Assembly: GCA_944385475.1 (NCBI GenBank)
Contig: CALWXJ010000019.1
Coordinates: 18,699 to 82,698, forward strand
DNA: 64,000 bases
Direction of reading: 5' to 3'
Source of the DNA: an uncultured Oscillospiraceae bacterium
GTDB lineage: Bacteria; Bacillota; Clostridia; Oscillospirales; Oscillospiraceae
Below are positions 16,623 through 24,768 of the stretch, piece after piece. Each line of letters opens with the position of its first letter. Position 1 is the stretch's first letter. The position numbers and the translations under genes are program-made. The notes below the pieces were generated by a model that was given only the letters and a program-made list of their open reading frames with translations, did no database searches and was not told the DNA's origin.

Positions 16623-17756
16623 ATGGTTTATCTGGATCATGCTGCCACCACGCCGGTGCCCCGGGACGTGGCCGACGCCATGTACGAAGTGCTGACAGAG
16701 CAGTTTGGCAATCCCAGCTCCCAATATGGGTTGGGTTTGGAGATGAAGCGCCGGGTTGGGCTTTGGCGCAAAACCGTGGCGGAGGCCCTGGGGTGCGAGC
16801 CCCAGCAGCTGACCTTCACCTCCTGCGGTACCGAGGGGGACAACTGGGCCATCCAGGCCGCCTGCCATCAAAACCGGCGTCTGGGACGCCATATCGTCAC
16901 CACCGCCGTGGAGCACAGCGCTGTTCTGGCCTCCTGCCAGCGCATGGAGTCCCAGGGGTATGAAGTGACCTACCTTGCCCCTGACAGCCAGGGGCACATC
17001 ACCGCCGCCCAGGTGCTGGACGCCGTCCGGCCGGACACGGCACTGGTTTCCGTGATGATGGTGAACAACGAGCTGGGCAGCGTCTATCCCATCGCCGAGA
17101 TCGCCCAGGGGCTGAAGGAGAAAAACCCCCAAACCCTGCTGCACACCGATGCTGTGCAGGGATTTTTAAAGGTGCCCTTTGCCGCCCGGACTCTGGGGGC
17201 GGACTTGATCGCCATCTCCGGGCACAAAGTGGGCGGCCCCAAGGGCGTGGGAGCCTTGTACATCGGCCCCCGGGTCCGAAATCCCCAGCCTTTGATCGCC
17301 GGGGGCGGACAGGAAAATGGCCTGCGCTCCGGCACAGAGGCCACTGCGCAGCTATCAGGCTTTGCCAAGGCCGTGGAACTGCGGCAGGAGCACCTCTCCC
17401 AGACCCTCTCCCACATGGCGGATATCAAAGCCTACGCCGCCCGGGCCCTCCAGACGATTCCCGACCTCATTTTGATCGGAGACGGACAGTCCCCCCATAT
17501 TCTGTCTGTCTCCTTAGTGGGCTGGCCCAGCCAAAACATCGTCAACGATCTGGGCGCCCAGGGGATCTGCATTTCCGCCGGCTCCGCCTGCCACAGGGGC
17601 AAGCCCAGCCACGTGGTGGCCGCCCTGCATCTGCCCAAGAAGGTAGCCGGCGGCGTCATCCGCCTGAGCTTCGGGCCGGAGACCACCCAGTCGGATATCG
17701 ACGCCTGCGTGGAAGCCCTGCGCCGACACCATGACAGTCGTCTTCCGATGCTTTAA
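16623..17756 (+). CDS. Cysteine desulfurase (NifS/IscS type)
   Basis: A 377-residue PLP enzyme that removes sulfur from cysteine as a persulfide. YLDHAATTPVP opens the fold, the PLP lysine lies in SGHKVGGPKG (about residue 202), and the catalytic cysteine lies in ISAGSACHRG (about residue 323) on the extended loop of group I enzymes. It is the only desulfurase in the window and a likely sulfur donor for the SufCB pair or for tRNA thiolation. No thiI or iscU is adjacent. GGGAGG precedes the ATG. Confidence 0.93.
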   Translation: MVYLDHAATTPVPRDVADAMYEVLTEQFGNPSSQYGLGLEMKRRVGLWRKTVAEALGCEPQQLTFTSCGTEGDNWAIQAACHQNRRLGRHIVTTAVEHSAVLASCQRMESQGYEVTYLAPDSQGHITAAQVLDAVRPDTALVSVMMVNNELGSVYPIAEIAQGLKEKNPQTLLHTDAVQGFLKVPFAARTLGADLIAISGHKVGGPKGVGALYIGPRVRNPQPLIAGGGQENGLRSGTEATAQLSGFAKAVELRQEHLSQTLSHMADIKAYAARALQTIPDLILIGDGQSPHILSVSLVGWPSQNIVNDLGAQGICISAGSACHRGKPSHVVAALHLPKKVAGGVIRLSFGPETTQSDIDACVEALRRHHDSRLPML

Positions 17757-17853
17757 TTGAAAAAAGGGGGGAGAGGAGAGATCCTTCTCCTCCTTTGTCC
17801 TTTTTGCCTTTCATGTCTGTTTTTTGTGTTATCTAGTGAGATAGGGGGATTTT

Positions 17854-19239
17854 ATGCTGCAATATCTTCGCCGGGAGCCCGGCTTTTACAAGCGCCTTGC
17901 CTCTTTGGCCGCGCCCATCATCCTGCAAAATCTGGTGACTACCGCCCTGGGCTTTGCCGACACCTTCATGGTGGGTCTTTTGGGCAATGCAGAGATGGCC
18001 GCCGTCACCGCCGCCAATGTGCCGATTTTCATCATCCAGCTGGTGATCTTCGGATTCCAAAGCGGGCTTTCCATCCTGGTAAGCCAGTATTGGGGCCGGG
18101 GGGATATGGAGAACATCAACCGCTCCATGGGCGTCGCCCTGTACGCCATCACCATCTTCTCTACCGCCATGGCCCTGGCGACCTTTTTCTTCCCCGCTCA
18201 GGTGCTGCGCCTCATCACCCCCAATGAAGATCTGGTGCAGTTGGGGGTCTCCTACATCCAGATCGTAGGCTTTTCCTACATTTTCAACGGTATCAGCAGT
18301 GTATATGTCAGTGTGCAGCGCAGCGCGGAGAACCCGGTATTCGGCATGTCGCTGTTTGCCACATCCATGATCGTCAATACCGTTCTCAACTACATCCTGA
18401 TCTTCGGCAAATTCGGCGCTCCCCAGATGGGGGTCACCGGCGCCGCTGTGGCCACCCTCACCTCCCGGGTGGTGGAACTGGTGGTGGCAGTGGTCTATGC
18501 CCTGCGTAACCGCCGCACCCCCTTGATGCCCAAGTACATCGCTCTGCCGGGGCGAGAGATGCTGGGCCGGTTTTTCAAATACTCCGCCCCTGTGGTTTTC
18601 AACGAGACTCTCTGGGGCACCGGCTCTTCCATGTTGACGGTGGTCATGGGCCACATGGCCAACAGCCAGGATATGCTGGCGGCTTACGCCCTGATGGGCA
18701 ACGTGGATAAGCTCTCCACCGTAATGTGCTTTGGCGTGGCGGCCTCCGCCGCTATCATCATCGGTAAGGAGATCGGCGAGGGCCGGGACTTCTCCCATGT
18801 CTATGAGGTGGCTCGGACAGTACTGATGGTAGCTTTCATGGTGGGGCTTTGCGTTATGACGCTGCTGCTGATCCTGCGGCCCACGTTCTTCCGCCCGGTC
18901 CTGTTTCCCCTGTTTAAGCTCAGCCCCGGTGCCATGGAGGCAGCCAACGCCCTGTCGTTTTTCTATGCCCTGGTCATCCCCATGCGGGCGTTCAACAACT
19001 CCAACATCACCGGCATCCTCCGGGCGGGAGGAGACTCCCAGGCCGCCTTTGCCATCGATGTTTGCCCCCTGTGGCTGGTGACCATCCCCCTGATGGCCCT
19101 GGTGGCCCTGGTGTTGCAGGCCCCGGTGGTCCTGGTGTGCATGGCCATGCAGACAGAAAATGTGGTAAAGGCCCCTATCGGTTTCCTGCGCTTCCGCAGC
19201 CGCCGCTGGATCCACGACATCACCCGGGCCGCTTCATAA
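17854..19239 (+). CDS. MATE family efflux transporter (second copy)
   Basis: A 461-residue MATE transporter with about 12 membrane segments. It starts FYKRLASLAAPIILQNLVTTALGFADTFMVG and has the SILVSQYWG element after helix 2. It is clearly diverged from the MATE copy at 6.7-8.0 kb, so this is not a recent duplication. GGGGGATTTT precedes the ATG. The downstream rRNA methyltransferase gene begins 4 nt after the stop, so the two are co-transcribed. That pairing suggests, but does not prove, a role in antibiotic tolerance. Confidence 0.9.
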   Translation: MLQYLRREPGFYKRLASLAAPIILQNLVTTALGFADTFMVGLLGNAEMAAVTAANVPIFIIQLVIFGFQSGLSILVSQYWGRGDMENINRSMGVALYAITIFSTAMALATFFFPAQVLRLITPNEDLVQLGVSYIQIVGFSYIFNGISSVYVSVQRSAENPVFGMSLFATSMIVNTVLNYILIFGKFGAPQMGVTGAAVATLTSRVVELVVAVVYALRNRRTPLMPKYIALPGREMLGRFFKYSAPVVFNETLWGTGSSMLTVVMGHMANSQDMLAAYALMGNVDKLSTVMCFGVAASAAIIIGKEIGEGRDFSHVYEVARTVLMVAFMVGLCVMTLLLILRPTFFRPVLFPLFKLSPGAMEAANALSFFYALVIPMRAFNNSNITGILRAGGDSQAAFAIDVCPLWLVTIPLMALVALVLQAPVVLVCMAMQTENVVKAPIGFLRFRSRRWIHDITRAAS

Positions 19240-19243
19240 GGCT

Positions 19244-20074
19244 ATGGAGTCCTTGTTCTGCTGCCCCCTGTGCGGCAGCCCTCTGTCCCGGGAAGCGGGG
19301 GTCTACCGCTGCCCGTCAGGTCACAGCTACGATATTGCCAGGGAGGGCTATGTCCACCTGCTGCCGGCCAACCGCAAGCACTCCGCTGTCCCCGGGGACG
19401 ACAAGGGCATGGCAGGTGCCCGGCGGGACTTTTTGTCCCGGGGGTATTATGAGCCGCTGCTCCAGGCCCTGCAGACACGGATCTGCCAGACGGACCCCTC
19501 CCCCGCTCCCGTCCTTGTGGACGCAGGCTGCGGCGAGGGCTATTATACCGCCGGTATCTACCAGGCCCTGCGGGACTGCGGACGCCACCCCCGCATGGCG
19601 GGGGTGGACCTGTCTAAATTCAGTCTGCGCATCGCCGCCCGGCGGGAAAAGGCCGTGGAGTTTGCCGTGGCCTCCTCCCACCACCTGCCTCTGGCAGATG
19701 GTTGCGGAGATATTCTGCTCAACTGTTTCTCTCCCCTGTTCATTGAGGAGTTTTTTCGGGTGCTGCGTCCGGGTGGCTGGTTTTTCTATGTGGTGCCCGG
19801 GAAGAATCATCTCTGGGAGCTGAAGGAGGTCCTCTACGACCACCCCTATCCCAACGAAGAACGCCCCATCCCCTATCCAGGCTTTTCCTATGTGGATATC
19901 GGGGAGGTGGACACCCTGCTGCATCTTGAGGGGCAGGCGGCCATCCATGACCTTTTCCAGATGACCCCTTATTACTGGAAGACTCCCCGCTCCGGCGCCC
20001 AGCGGCTGGAGACCCTGGACCATCTCACAGTTCAGGCCTCCTTCCGCATCCATATCTTCCAAAAGGACATGTAA
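19244..20074 (+). CDS. RlmA-type 23S rRNA (guanine-N1) methyltransferase
   Basis: A 276-residue protein. An N-terminal zinc finger (CPLCGSPL then YRCPSGHSYDIAREGYVHLL, Cys/Cys/Cys/His ligands at about residues 7-27) is followed by a Rossmann methyltransferase with the SAM loop VDAGCGEGYYT (about 91-101). RlmA enzymes methylate G745 or G748 of 23S rRNA in the exit tunnel near the macrolide site. The specificity (RlmA-I or RlmA-II/TlrB) cannot be decided here. It follows the MATE gene by 4 nt and ends at a terminator. Confidence 0.88.
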   Translation: MESLFCCPLCGSPLSREAGVYRCPSGHSYDIAREGYVHLLPANRKHSAVPGDDKGMAGARRDFLSRGYYEPLLQALQTRICQTDPSPAPVLVDAGCGEGYYTAGIYQALRDCGRHPRMAGVDLSKFSLRIAARREKAVEFAVASSHHLPLADGCGDILLNCFSPLFIEEFFRVLRPGGWFFYVVPGKNHLWELKEVLYDHPYPNEERPIPYPGFSYVDIGEVDTLLHLEGQAAIHDLFQMTPYYWKTPRSGAQRLETLDHLTVQASFRIHIFQKDM

Positions 20075-20114
20075 AAAGCGGCCCCGCGCCCAAAATGGTG
20101 CGGGGCCGCTTTTT
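20073..20114. terminator. Bidirectional terminator between convergent genes
   Basis: A perfect 15-bp stem (AAAAAGCGGCCCCGC with its complement, 20073-20087 and 20100-20114) lies between the rlmA-type gene and the metallo-hydrolase, with T runs in both directions. Confidence 0.9.
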
Positions 20115-20725
20115 CACGCTTCCGCCACGAACTGGGGAACGATCACACCCTGGGTATCCCCATCCGCCGTAAAAGACGCCCCTGGCAGGAAATGCACCTG
20201 GGGCCATTGGCGCAGGAATTCCTCCACACCCCCGATGTTGGGCAGGCCATAGGGACTATGCCGGTAGTGCATGGGCACGATCCAGCGGGGGGCAAGGGCC
20301 TCGCACACCTTCCGGGCGCCGTCGGCGTCCACGGTGTACACACCTCCCACCGGCACCAGGACCCCGTCCACCGCTCCGATGGCCTCTATCTGCTGCTGCG
20401 TCAGCTGGTGGCCCAAATCTCCCAGATGCGCCACACGCACACCCCCGGCGGAGAAAACCCGCACCATGTTGTTCCCCCGCAGCGCACCCTGCCGGTCGTC
20501 ATGAAACGTGGGCACTTCCTTCACGGAAAAGGGACTTGTTCCCCCCTGCACAAGATGCACCCGTTCCACGGCATGGTGATCAAAATGGTCATGGCTGCAA
20601 TAGACGGCGTTGGCCGTCACCTGCAGCTCCGGATATCCTTCCACTCCGGTGTAGGGATCCACCGCAATGCGGTACCCCGCCTCTTCCATCAAAAAGCAGG
20701 AGTGCCCCATCCAGGTCAAGCGCAT
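20114..20725 (-). CDS. MBL-fold metal-dependent hydrolase (UlaG-like)
   Basis: A 203-residue metallo-beta-lactamase fold. The metal motif HxHxDH is present as SHDHFDHH (about residues 42-49). LGDLGHQL (Asp/His) and the C-terminal PMHYRH give further ligands. The size and the opening MRLTWMGHSCFLME match the short UlaG/YtkL-like hydrolases of unknown substrate. The ATG at 20725 follows AAGGAGGCGG; the frame upstream of it has no support. A promoter is visible at 20778-20806. Confidence 0.85.
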   Translation of the reverse strand: MRLTWMGHSCFLMEEAGYRIAVDPYTGVEGYPELQVTANAVYCSHDHFDHHAVERVHLVQGGTSPFSVKEVPTFHDDRQGALRGNNMVRVFSAGGVRVAHLGDLGHQLTQQQIEAIGAVDGVLVPVGGVYTVDADGARKVCEALAPRWIVPMHYRHSPYGLPNIGGVEEFLRQWPQVHFLPGASFTADGDTQGVIVPQFVAEA

Positions 20726-20777
20726 AAAAACCGCCTCCTTTTTGCTTTCAGAGCACCAAATGCCCCATCTTCTCTCT

Positions 20778-20806
20778 ATCATAACACGCTCCCGGCCCCT
20801 TGTCAC
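20778..20806 (-). promoter_or_regulatory. Promoter of the MBL hydrolase
   Basis: The -35 GTGACA (20801-20806) and -10 TATGAT (20778-20783) have a 17-nt spacer on the minus strand, about 53 nt before the start codon. Confidence 0.65.
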
Positions 20807-20818
20807 CTGGAGATGGTC

Positions 20819-20847
20819 TTGTCTTTTTTTCCCTGCCGCAGTAAAAT
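20819..20847 (+). promoter_or_regulatory. Promoter of the FMN hydroxyacid dehydrogenase
   Basis: The -35 TTGTCT (20819-20824) and -10 TAAAAT (20842-20847) are 17 nt apart. A short GCGCC...GGCGC hairpin lies in the leader before the ribosome binding site. Confidence 0.6.
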
Positions 20848-20889
20848 AAAGAAAATTTGCGCCACGGGCGCATCCGGAGGGAAAACGAT

Positions 20890-21909
20890 ATGACATATGA
20901 AGAAGCTTTGGCCAACGCCCGCACCTGTATGGGGCCGTATTGCAAGGCCTGCCCTGTGTGCAACGGCATGGCCTGCCGCAACACCATGCCAGGCCCCGGG
21001 GCCAAGGGGATCGGCACCGGCTTTATCCGCAATTATGAAAAGTGGCAGTCCCTGTGCGTCAATATGGACACCATTGGGGAGAACTGCCCCGTGGACACCA
21101 CCGCCTGTCTCTTTGGGCGCAAAATGGCCCTCCCCGTGTTTGCCGCCCCGGTGGGCGCTATGAAGATGCACTATGGGGATAAGTACGATGACCTCACCTA
21201 CAACGACATCCTGGTCTCCAGCTGCGCCCAGGCGGGCATTGCCGCCTTCACCGGTGACGGCACCGACCCCGCGGTGATGGAGGCCGCCGCCCAGGCCCTA
21301 AAGAAAAACGGCGGCTGCGGTGTCCCCACCATCAAGCCCTGGAACATGGATACCATTCGGGAAAAGCTCGCCCTGGTGAAGGCGGCAGACCCCTTTGCCA
21401 TCGCCATGGACATCGACGCCGCCGGCCTGCCCTTTTTGAAGAACATGACACCTCCCGCCGGCAGCAAAACGGTGGAGCAGCTCCGCCAGATCGCCCAATG
21501 GGCGGAAAAACCCTTTATCCTCAAGGGCATCATGACGGTGGCCGGGGCCAAAAAGGCCCTGGAGGCAGGCGCCAGCGCCATCGTGGTGTCCAACCACGGC
21601 GGCCGGGTGCTGGATCAGTGCCCCGCCACGGCAGAGGTGCTGCCCGCCATTGTCGACGCCGTGGGAAGCCAGATGACCGTCTTGGTGGACGGAGGCATTC
21701 GCACCGGCATGGACATTTTCAAGGCCCTGGCCCTGGGGGCCCACGGGGTCCTGATCGCCCGCCCCTTTGTCACCATGGTCTACGGCGGCGGCAGCGAGGG
21801 CGTGGCGGCCTATGTGTCCAAGCTCCAGGCGGAGCTTGCCGACACCATGGCCATGTGCGGCGCCCACACCCTGGGAGACATCCGCCGGGATATGCTCTTT
21901 GGCTTTTGA
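20890..21909 (+). CDS. FMN-dependent alpha-hydroxy-acid dehydrogenase/oxidase family protein
   Basis: A 339-residue TIM-barrel flavoprotein of the lactate-oxidase/glycolate-oxidase family. The active-site His-Arg pair is in SNHGGRVLD (about residues 236-244), the flavin lysine in ILKGIMT, and the FMN phosphate loop in VDGGIRTGMDIFKALALGA. Unusually, the N-terminus carries five cysteines (13, 18, 21, 24, 29), which could bind an Fe-S cluster or zinc. The ATG at 20890 follows GGAGGG. In an anaerobe it more likely acts as a dehydrogenase than as an oxidase. The substrate is unknown. Confidence 0.85.
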   Translation: MTYEEALANARTCMGPYCKACPVCNGMACRNTMPGPGAKGIGTGFIRNYEKWQSLCVNMDTIGENCPVDTTACLFGRKMALPVFAAPVGAMKMHYGDKYDDLTYNDILVSSCAQAGIAAFTGDGTDPAVMEAAAQALKKNGGCGVPTIKPWNMDTIREKLALVKAADPFAIAMDIDAAGLPFLKNMTPPAGSKTVEQLRQIAQWAEKPFILKGIMTVAGAKKALEAGASAIVVSNHGGRVLDQCPATAEVLPAIVDAVGSQMTVLVDGGIRTGMDIFKALALGAHGVLIARPFVTMVYGGGSEGVAAYVSKLQAELADTMAMCGAHTLGDIRRDMLFGF

Positions 21910-21917
21910 TCCCATGG

Positions 21918-21954
21918 AAAAAGAGCCGGACGGCATAGCCGTCCGGCTCTTTTT
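21918..21954. terminator. Bidirectional terminator between convergent genes
   Basis: A perfect 17-bp stem (21918-21934 with 21938-21954) and 3-nt loop with T runs on both strands. It overlaps the stop of the minus-strand thioesterase by two bases. Confidence 0.9.
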
Positions 21955-22714
21955 ACGCATTTTCTTCTCCGAATTCACAAAGGGCCGTGAAGCATGTGCC
22001 CCGGGGGCCTATCCCCTCCATCCGGTAGGCATATTCCTCCCGGTGGCCCATCAGCTCCAGGCACTGGCCCAAAGTGGCCTCCCGGCTGTAATTGATGAAG
22101 AAGGTCTTCAGGGGCAGCGGCTGCATATCCCCGGGCAGGGCGTCCCAGACGATATCCCCGTACTTCCCGCTGAACAGATGGCCGTTGCCATCCAGGTCAG
22201 ACCAGACTACCCGCCGCTGGCCCAGGGGCTCCAGCCCCTCCCGGGGCAAAGCGACCTTCATGGGCTCAGGGCAGTCCACCTCCTGGGAATATTCGCCGAT
22301 GGCCTTTGCGGTAAAAGCGGTGGGCCGCAGGATCTTGCGGCTCACCGGATCCACCAGGATCCAGTCGCTGATCACGCTGATGCACCCTCGTCCCTGCCGG
22401 TCCTCCATTTCATAGATCCGCTGCATATGAGGTCCTTTGATGCCCCGCTCCCGGGTGGTGATGGTCAGCACCTCCCGGGCCCGGGGACAGCGGTGAACCC
22501 GCAGCGCAAGACGGGACAGGAGGAATACCTCTCCTTGCCGATAGAGATATTCATAGGTCAGTCCCCTGGCATCATAGTCATATCCGGCAAAGGCAGCCAC
22601 CTTGCTCAAAAGTGCCCCCAGCCGCACCCGCTGGGTGCGGTCGCAGTCGGCAAAGGTCAGCTCCTCCTGCCGGCGGTATCCATTTTCCAACAGCTCCTGT
22701 TTAAAATCTTCCAT
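21953..22714 (-). CDS. Acyl-ACP thioesterase
   Basis: A 253-residue acyl-ACP thioesterase with two hotdog repeats. The first begins FADCDRTQRVRLGALL (about residues 19-34) and the second contains RVVWSDLDGNGHLFSGKYGDIVWD, where the Asn-Gly-His stretch (about 185-187) carries the catalytic Asn and His. It releases free fatty acids from the fatty-acid synthase. I start at the ATG at 22714 behind AAGGTG. The ATG at 22735 lies only about 7 nt after the predicted transcription start and is less likely. Confidence 0.87.
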   Translation of the reverse strand: MEDFKQELLENGYRRQEELTFADCDRTQRVRLGALLSKVAAFAGYDYDARGLTYEYLYRQGEVFLLSRLALRVHRCPRAREVLTITTRERGIKGPHMQRIYEMEDRQGRGCISVISDWILVDPVSRKILRPTAFTAKAIGEYSQEVDCPEPMKVALPREGLEPLGQRRVVWSDLDGNGHLFSGKYGDIVWDALPGDMQPLPLKTFFINYSREATLGQCLELMGHREEYAYRMEGIGPRGTCFTALCEFGEENA

Positions 22715-22748
22715 GTTTTCACCTTGATCTTCCATTGGACTTTTCCTT

Positions 22749-22777
22749 ATTCTACTCTTTTTCTCCTCAATTCTCAA
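22749..22777 (-). promoter_or_regulatory. Promoter of the acyl-ACP thioesterase
   Basis: The -35 TTGAGA (22772-22777) and -10 TAGAAT (22749-22754) have a 17-nt spacer. The predicted transcript start near 22742 supports translation from 22714. Confidence 0.7.
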
Positions 22778-22841
22778 GAACCTTTCCCCCCTCTCCCCTT
22801 TTAAAAAGAGGCAGAAAAATGCCGCGTTTTTCCCTTTTTTC

Positions 22842-22870
22842 TTGCGTTTTTGGGGCCAATATGGTACGAT
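22842..22870 (+). promoter_or_regulatory. Promoter of the ThrE-type exporter genes
   Basis: The -35 TTGCGT (22842-22847) and -10 TACGAT (22865-22870) have a 17-nt spacer, 32 nt before the first start codon. Confidence 0.65.
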
Positions 22871-22902
22871 GGCCACGCAAATGACCCTGGAGGAGGCGTG
22901 TC

Positions 22903-23670
22903 ATGGTACGCACAATGGAACACCCCGGCGCCCTGCTGCATTGCCTTTTGGACATGGCAGAGTCCATGCTGTCTGTGGGGGCGGAGGTCAACCGGGTGGA
23001 AGGCACCCTGTCCCGGATGGGCAGAGCTTACGGCGCCGCCCGGATGAACGTGTTTGTCATCACCTCCAGCGTGGTGGTGACCATGGTGCTGCCTGACGGG
23101 ACGGATCTCACCCAGACCCGGCGCATCACAGGTCCCGGCGGGACGGACTTTACCAAACTGGAGGCCCTGAATACCCTCAGCCGCCGCTGCTGTGAGCATC
23201 CTCTTTCCGTGGAAGATCTATCCCGGGCCCTGGCTGCCCTGGATGAGCCTCCCCCCAACCCTGTTTGGATCTGCCTTGGCAGCATGCTGGCCGCCGGCAG
23301 CTTCGCGGCATTTTTTGGCGGCGGCCTATGGGACGCCCTGGTGGCGGCAGTGTTTGGCATGGTGATTTTCTTCCTGCAGCAGCGCCTGCCCTCCCTGTTC
23401 CCCAACAAGGCCATTTTCAACCTGGTCTCCTCCCTGCTCACAGGAACGGCCATCAGTCTTTGCGGGGCTATCTTTCCCATTTTGCAGCCGGATAAAATCA
23501 TGATCGGGGACATCATGCTCCTCATCCCCGGCATCGCCATGACCAACTCTGTCCGGGACGTCCTGGTGGGAGACACCATCTCCGGCATCATGCGCCTCAT
23601 CGAGACGCTGCTGTGGGCCGGCTCCCTGGCCATGGGCTTTATGCTGGGAATCTATCTTGTGGGGGGATAA
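22903..23670 (+). CDS. Threonine/serine exporter, ThrE N-terminal half (YjjP-like)
   Basis: A 255-residue protein with a soluble N-terminal domain (LLDMAESMLSVGAEVNRVEGTLSRMGRAYG, about residues 14-43) and about five membrane segments after residue 120, as in the DUF1212/ThrE family. The motif LLIPGIAMTNSVRDVLVGDTISG is conserved in the family. It forms one half of a split amino-acid exporter whose other half is the next gene. GAGGAGG precedes the ATG. Threonine or serine specificity is family knowledge and is not shown here. Confidence 0.88.
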   Translation: MVRTMEHPGALLHCLLDMAESMLSVGAEVNRVEGTLSRMGRAYGAARMNVFVITSSVVVTMVLPDGTDLTQTRRITGPGGTDFTKLEALNTLSRRCCEHPLSVEDLSRALAALDEPPPNPVWICLGSMLAAGSFAAFFGGGLWDALVAAVFGMVIFFLQQRLPSLFPNKAIFNLVSSLLTGTAISLCGAIFPILQPDKIMIGDIMLLIPGIAMTNSVRDVLVGDTISGIMRLIETLLWAGSLAMGFMLGIYLVGG

Positions 23671-23672
23671 GG

Positions 23673-24119
23673 ATGCAGACCATCATCATTCAACTCATCA
23701 CTGCCATGACCGGCTCTCTGGGTTTTTGTCTGGTGTTCCGCCTGCGGGGGCGGCTGCTGCTGCCCGCGTCCTTCGGGGGTCTCTTGTGCTGGGGGGTATA
23801 CCTTCTGGGCCTGGAGGCCTGGGGGGGCATCTTTGTCCCCACGCTGGTCTCCTCCGCCTTTGCCGCGCTGTATGCAGAGCTTCTGGCAAGGCACCTGAAG
23901 GCTCCGGCCACTCTGTTTTTCATCCCTGCGGTGATCCCCCTGGTACCGGGGAGCACCCTGTATTACGCCATGTATCACGCAGAGCAGCAGCTCTGGCTCC
24001 AGGCCAAGGACTATGCTGTCCAGACGGCCTTGTTCGCCCTGGGGATCGCCGCGGGCGCCTGTCTGGTGTGGGCCGCCTTTGAGATGCGCCGTTCCTTTGT
24101 GGGCCGCCGCTGCCCATGA
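23673..24119 (+). CDS. Threonine/serine exporter, ThrE C-terminal half (YjjB-like)
   Basis: A 148-residue four- or five-helix membrane protein of the ThrE_2 (DUF3815) family. It starts at the ATG at 23673, two bases after the stop of its partner. The motif FIPAVIPLVPGSTLYYAMYH (about residues 76-95) is the family signature. It acts with the preceding protein as a two-subunit exporter. It ends at a perfect palindromic terminator. Confidence 0.88.
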   Translation: MQTIIIQLITAMTGSLGFCLVFRLRGRLLLPASFGGLLCWGVYLLGLEAWGGIFVPTLVSSAFAALYAELLARHLKAPATLFFIPAVIPLVPGSTLYYAMYHAEQQLWLQAKDYAVQTALFALGIAAGACLVWAAFEMRRSFVGRRCP

Positions 24120-24153
24120 CCTTCCTTTGGATAGCCCGCTCTTCTTTGAAATA

Positions 24154-24189
24154 ACAAGACCGGGGGCCTTATAAGGCCCCCGGTCTTGT
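24154..24189. terminator. Bidirectional terminator, 36-nt perfect palindrome
   Basis: ACAAGACCGGGGGCCTTA and its exact complement (24154-24171, 24172-24189) lie between the convergent exporter and ABC operons. Only weak T runs follow, so it may also stabilise 3' ends. Confidence 0.75.
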
Positions 24190-24198
24190 CTGTATTTT

Positions 24199-24768
24199 TC
24201 AGATCCACACTGCCGCCGCCTGCAAAAACGCCTGGTCCGCCTCATCGTGGGTCACCAGCAGAACCGGGCGGCCCTGGGCATTCCTGCGGATACACTCCAG
24301 GGCCCGGCGCCGGTTCTCCGGATCCAGCCCCGCCAGGGGCTCATCCAGGGCCAGCGCGTCAAAGGGAGACAGCAGCGCCCGGGCCAGTGCCAGGCGCCGG
24401 CACATCCCGCCGGAGAAATCCCGTACCCGCTTATCTCCCACGTCCCCCAGGCCCAATTCCTCCAGCAGCGCCCCCGCCTGGCGGGAATCGTAGTTCCTGC
24501 CCAGGACAAAACGCAGATTCCCGGCAGCGGTAAGGGATGTCAGCAGCCGGTCCTCCTGAAATACGGCAGACCAGCGCAGCCCCTCCGCCCCCACCACGCG
24601 TCCGCTGTCCGGCACTTCCAACCCCAGAAACATGCGTATGAGGGTGGTCTTTCCCCGACCGGAAGGGCCCATGATGCAGGTGATCCCCGGCCCGGCGGTG
24701 AAGGACACATGGTCCAGGACCTGCTGGCCATCAAAGCTCTTGCAGATGTTTTCCGCCCGCAGCTCCAT
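24199..24768 (-). CDS. ABC transporter ATP-binding protein (nitrate/sulfonate/taurine type)
   Basis: A 189-residue ABC ATPase with Walker A GPSGRGKTT (about residues 35-43), signature FSGGM (a variant of LSGGQ, about 118-122), Walker B LALDEPLAGLD and H-loop VTHDEADQ. It is shorter than typical SsuB/TauB (about 250 residues) because it lacks the C-terminal extension. The ATG at 24768 overlaps the permease stop by one base; an ATG one codon earlier is possible. It powers import by the permease and binding protein encoded upstream in the same operon. Confidence 0.88.
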   Translation of the reverse strand: MELRAENICKSFDGQQVLDHVSFTAGPGITCIMGPSGRGKTTLIRMFLGLEVPDSGRVVGAEGLRWSAVFQEDRLLTSLTAAGNLRFVLGRNYDSRQAGALLEELGLGDVGDKRVRDFSGGMCRRLALARALLSPFDALALDEPLAGLDPENRRRALECIRRNAQGRPVLLVTHDEADQAFLQAAAVWI

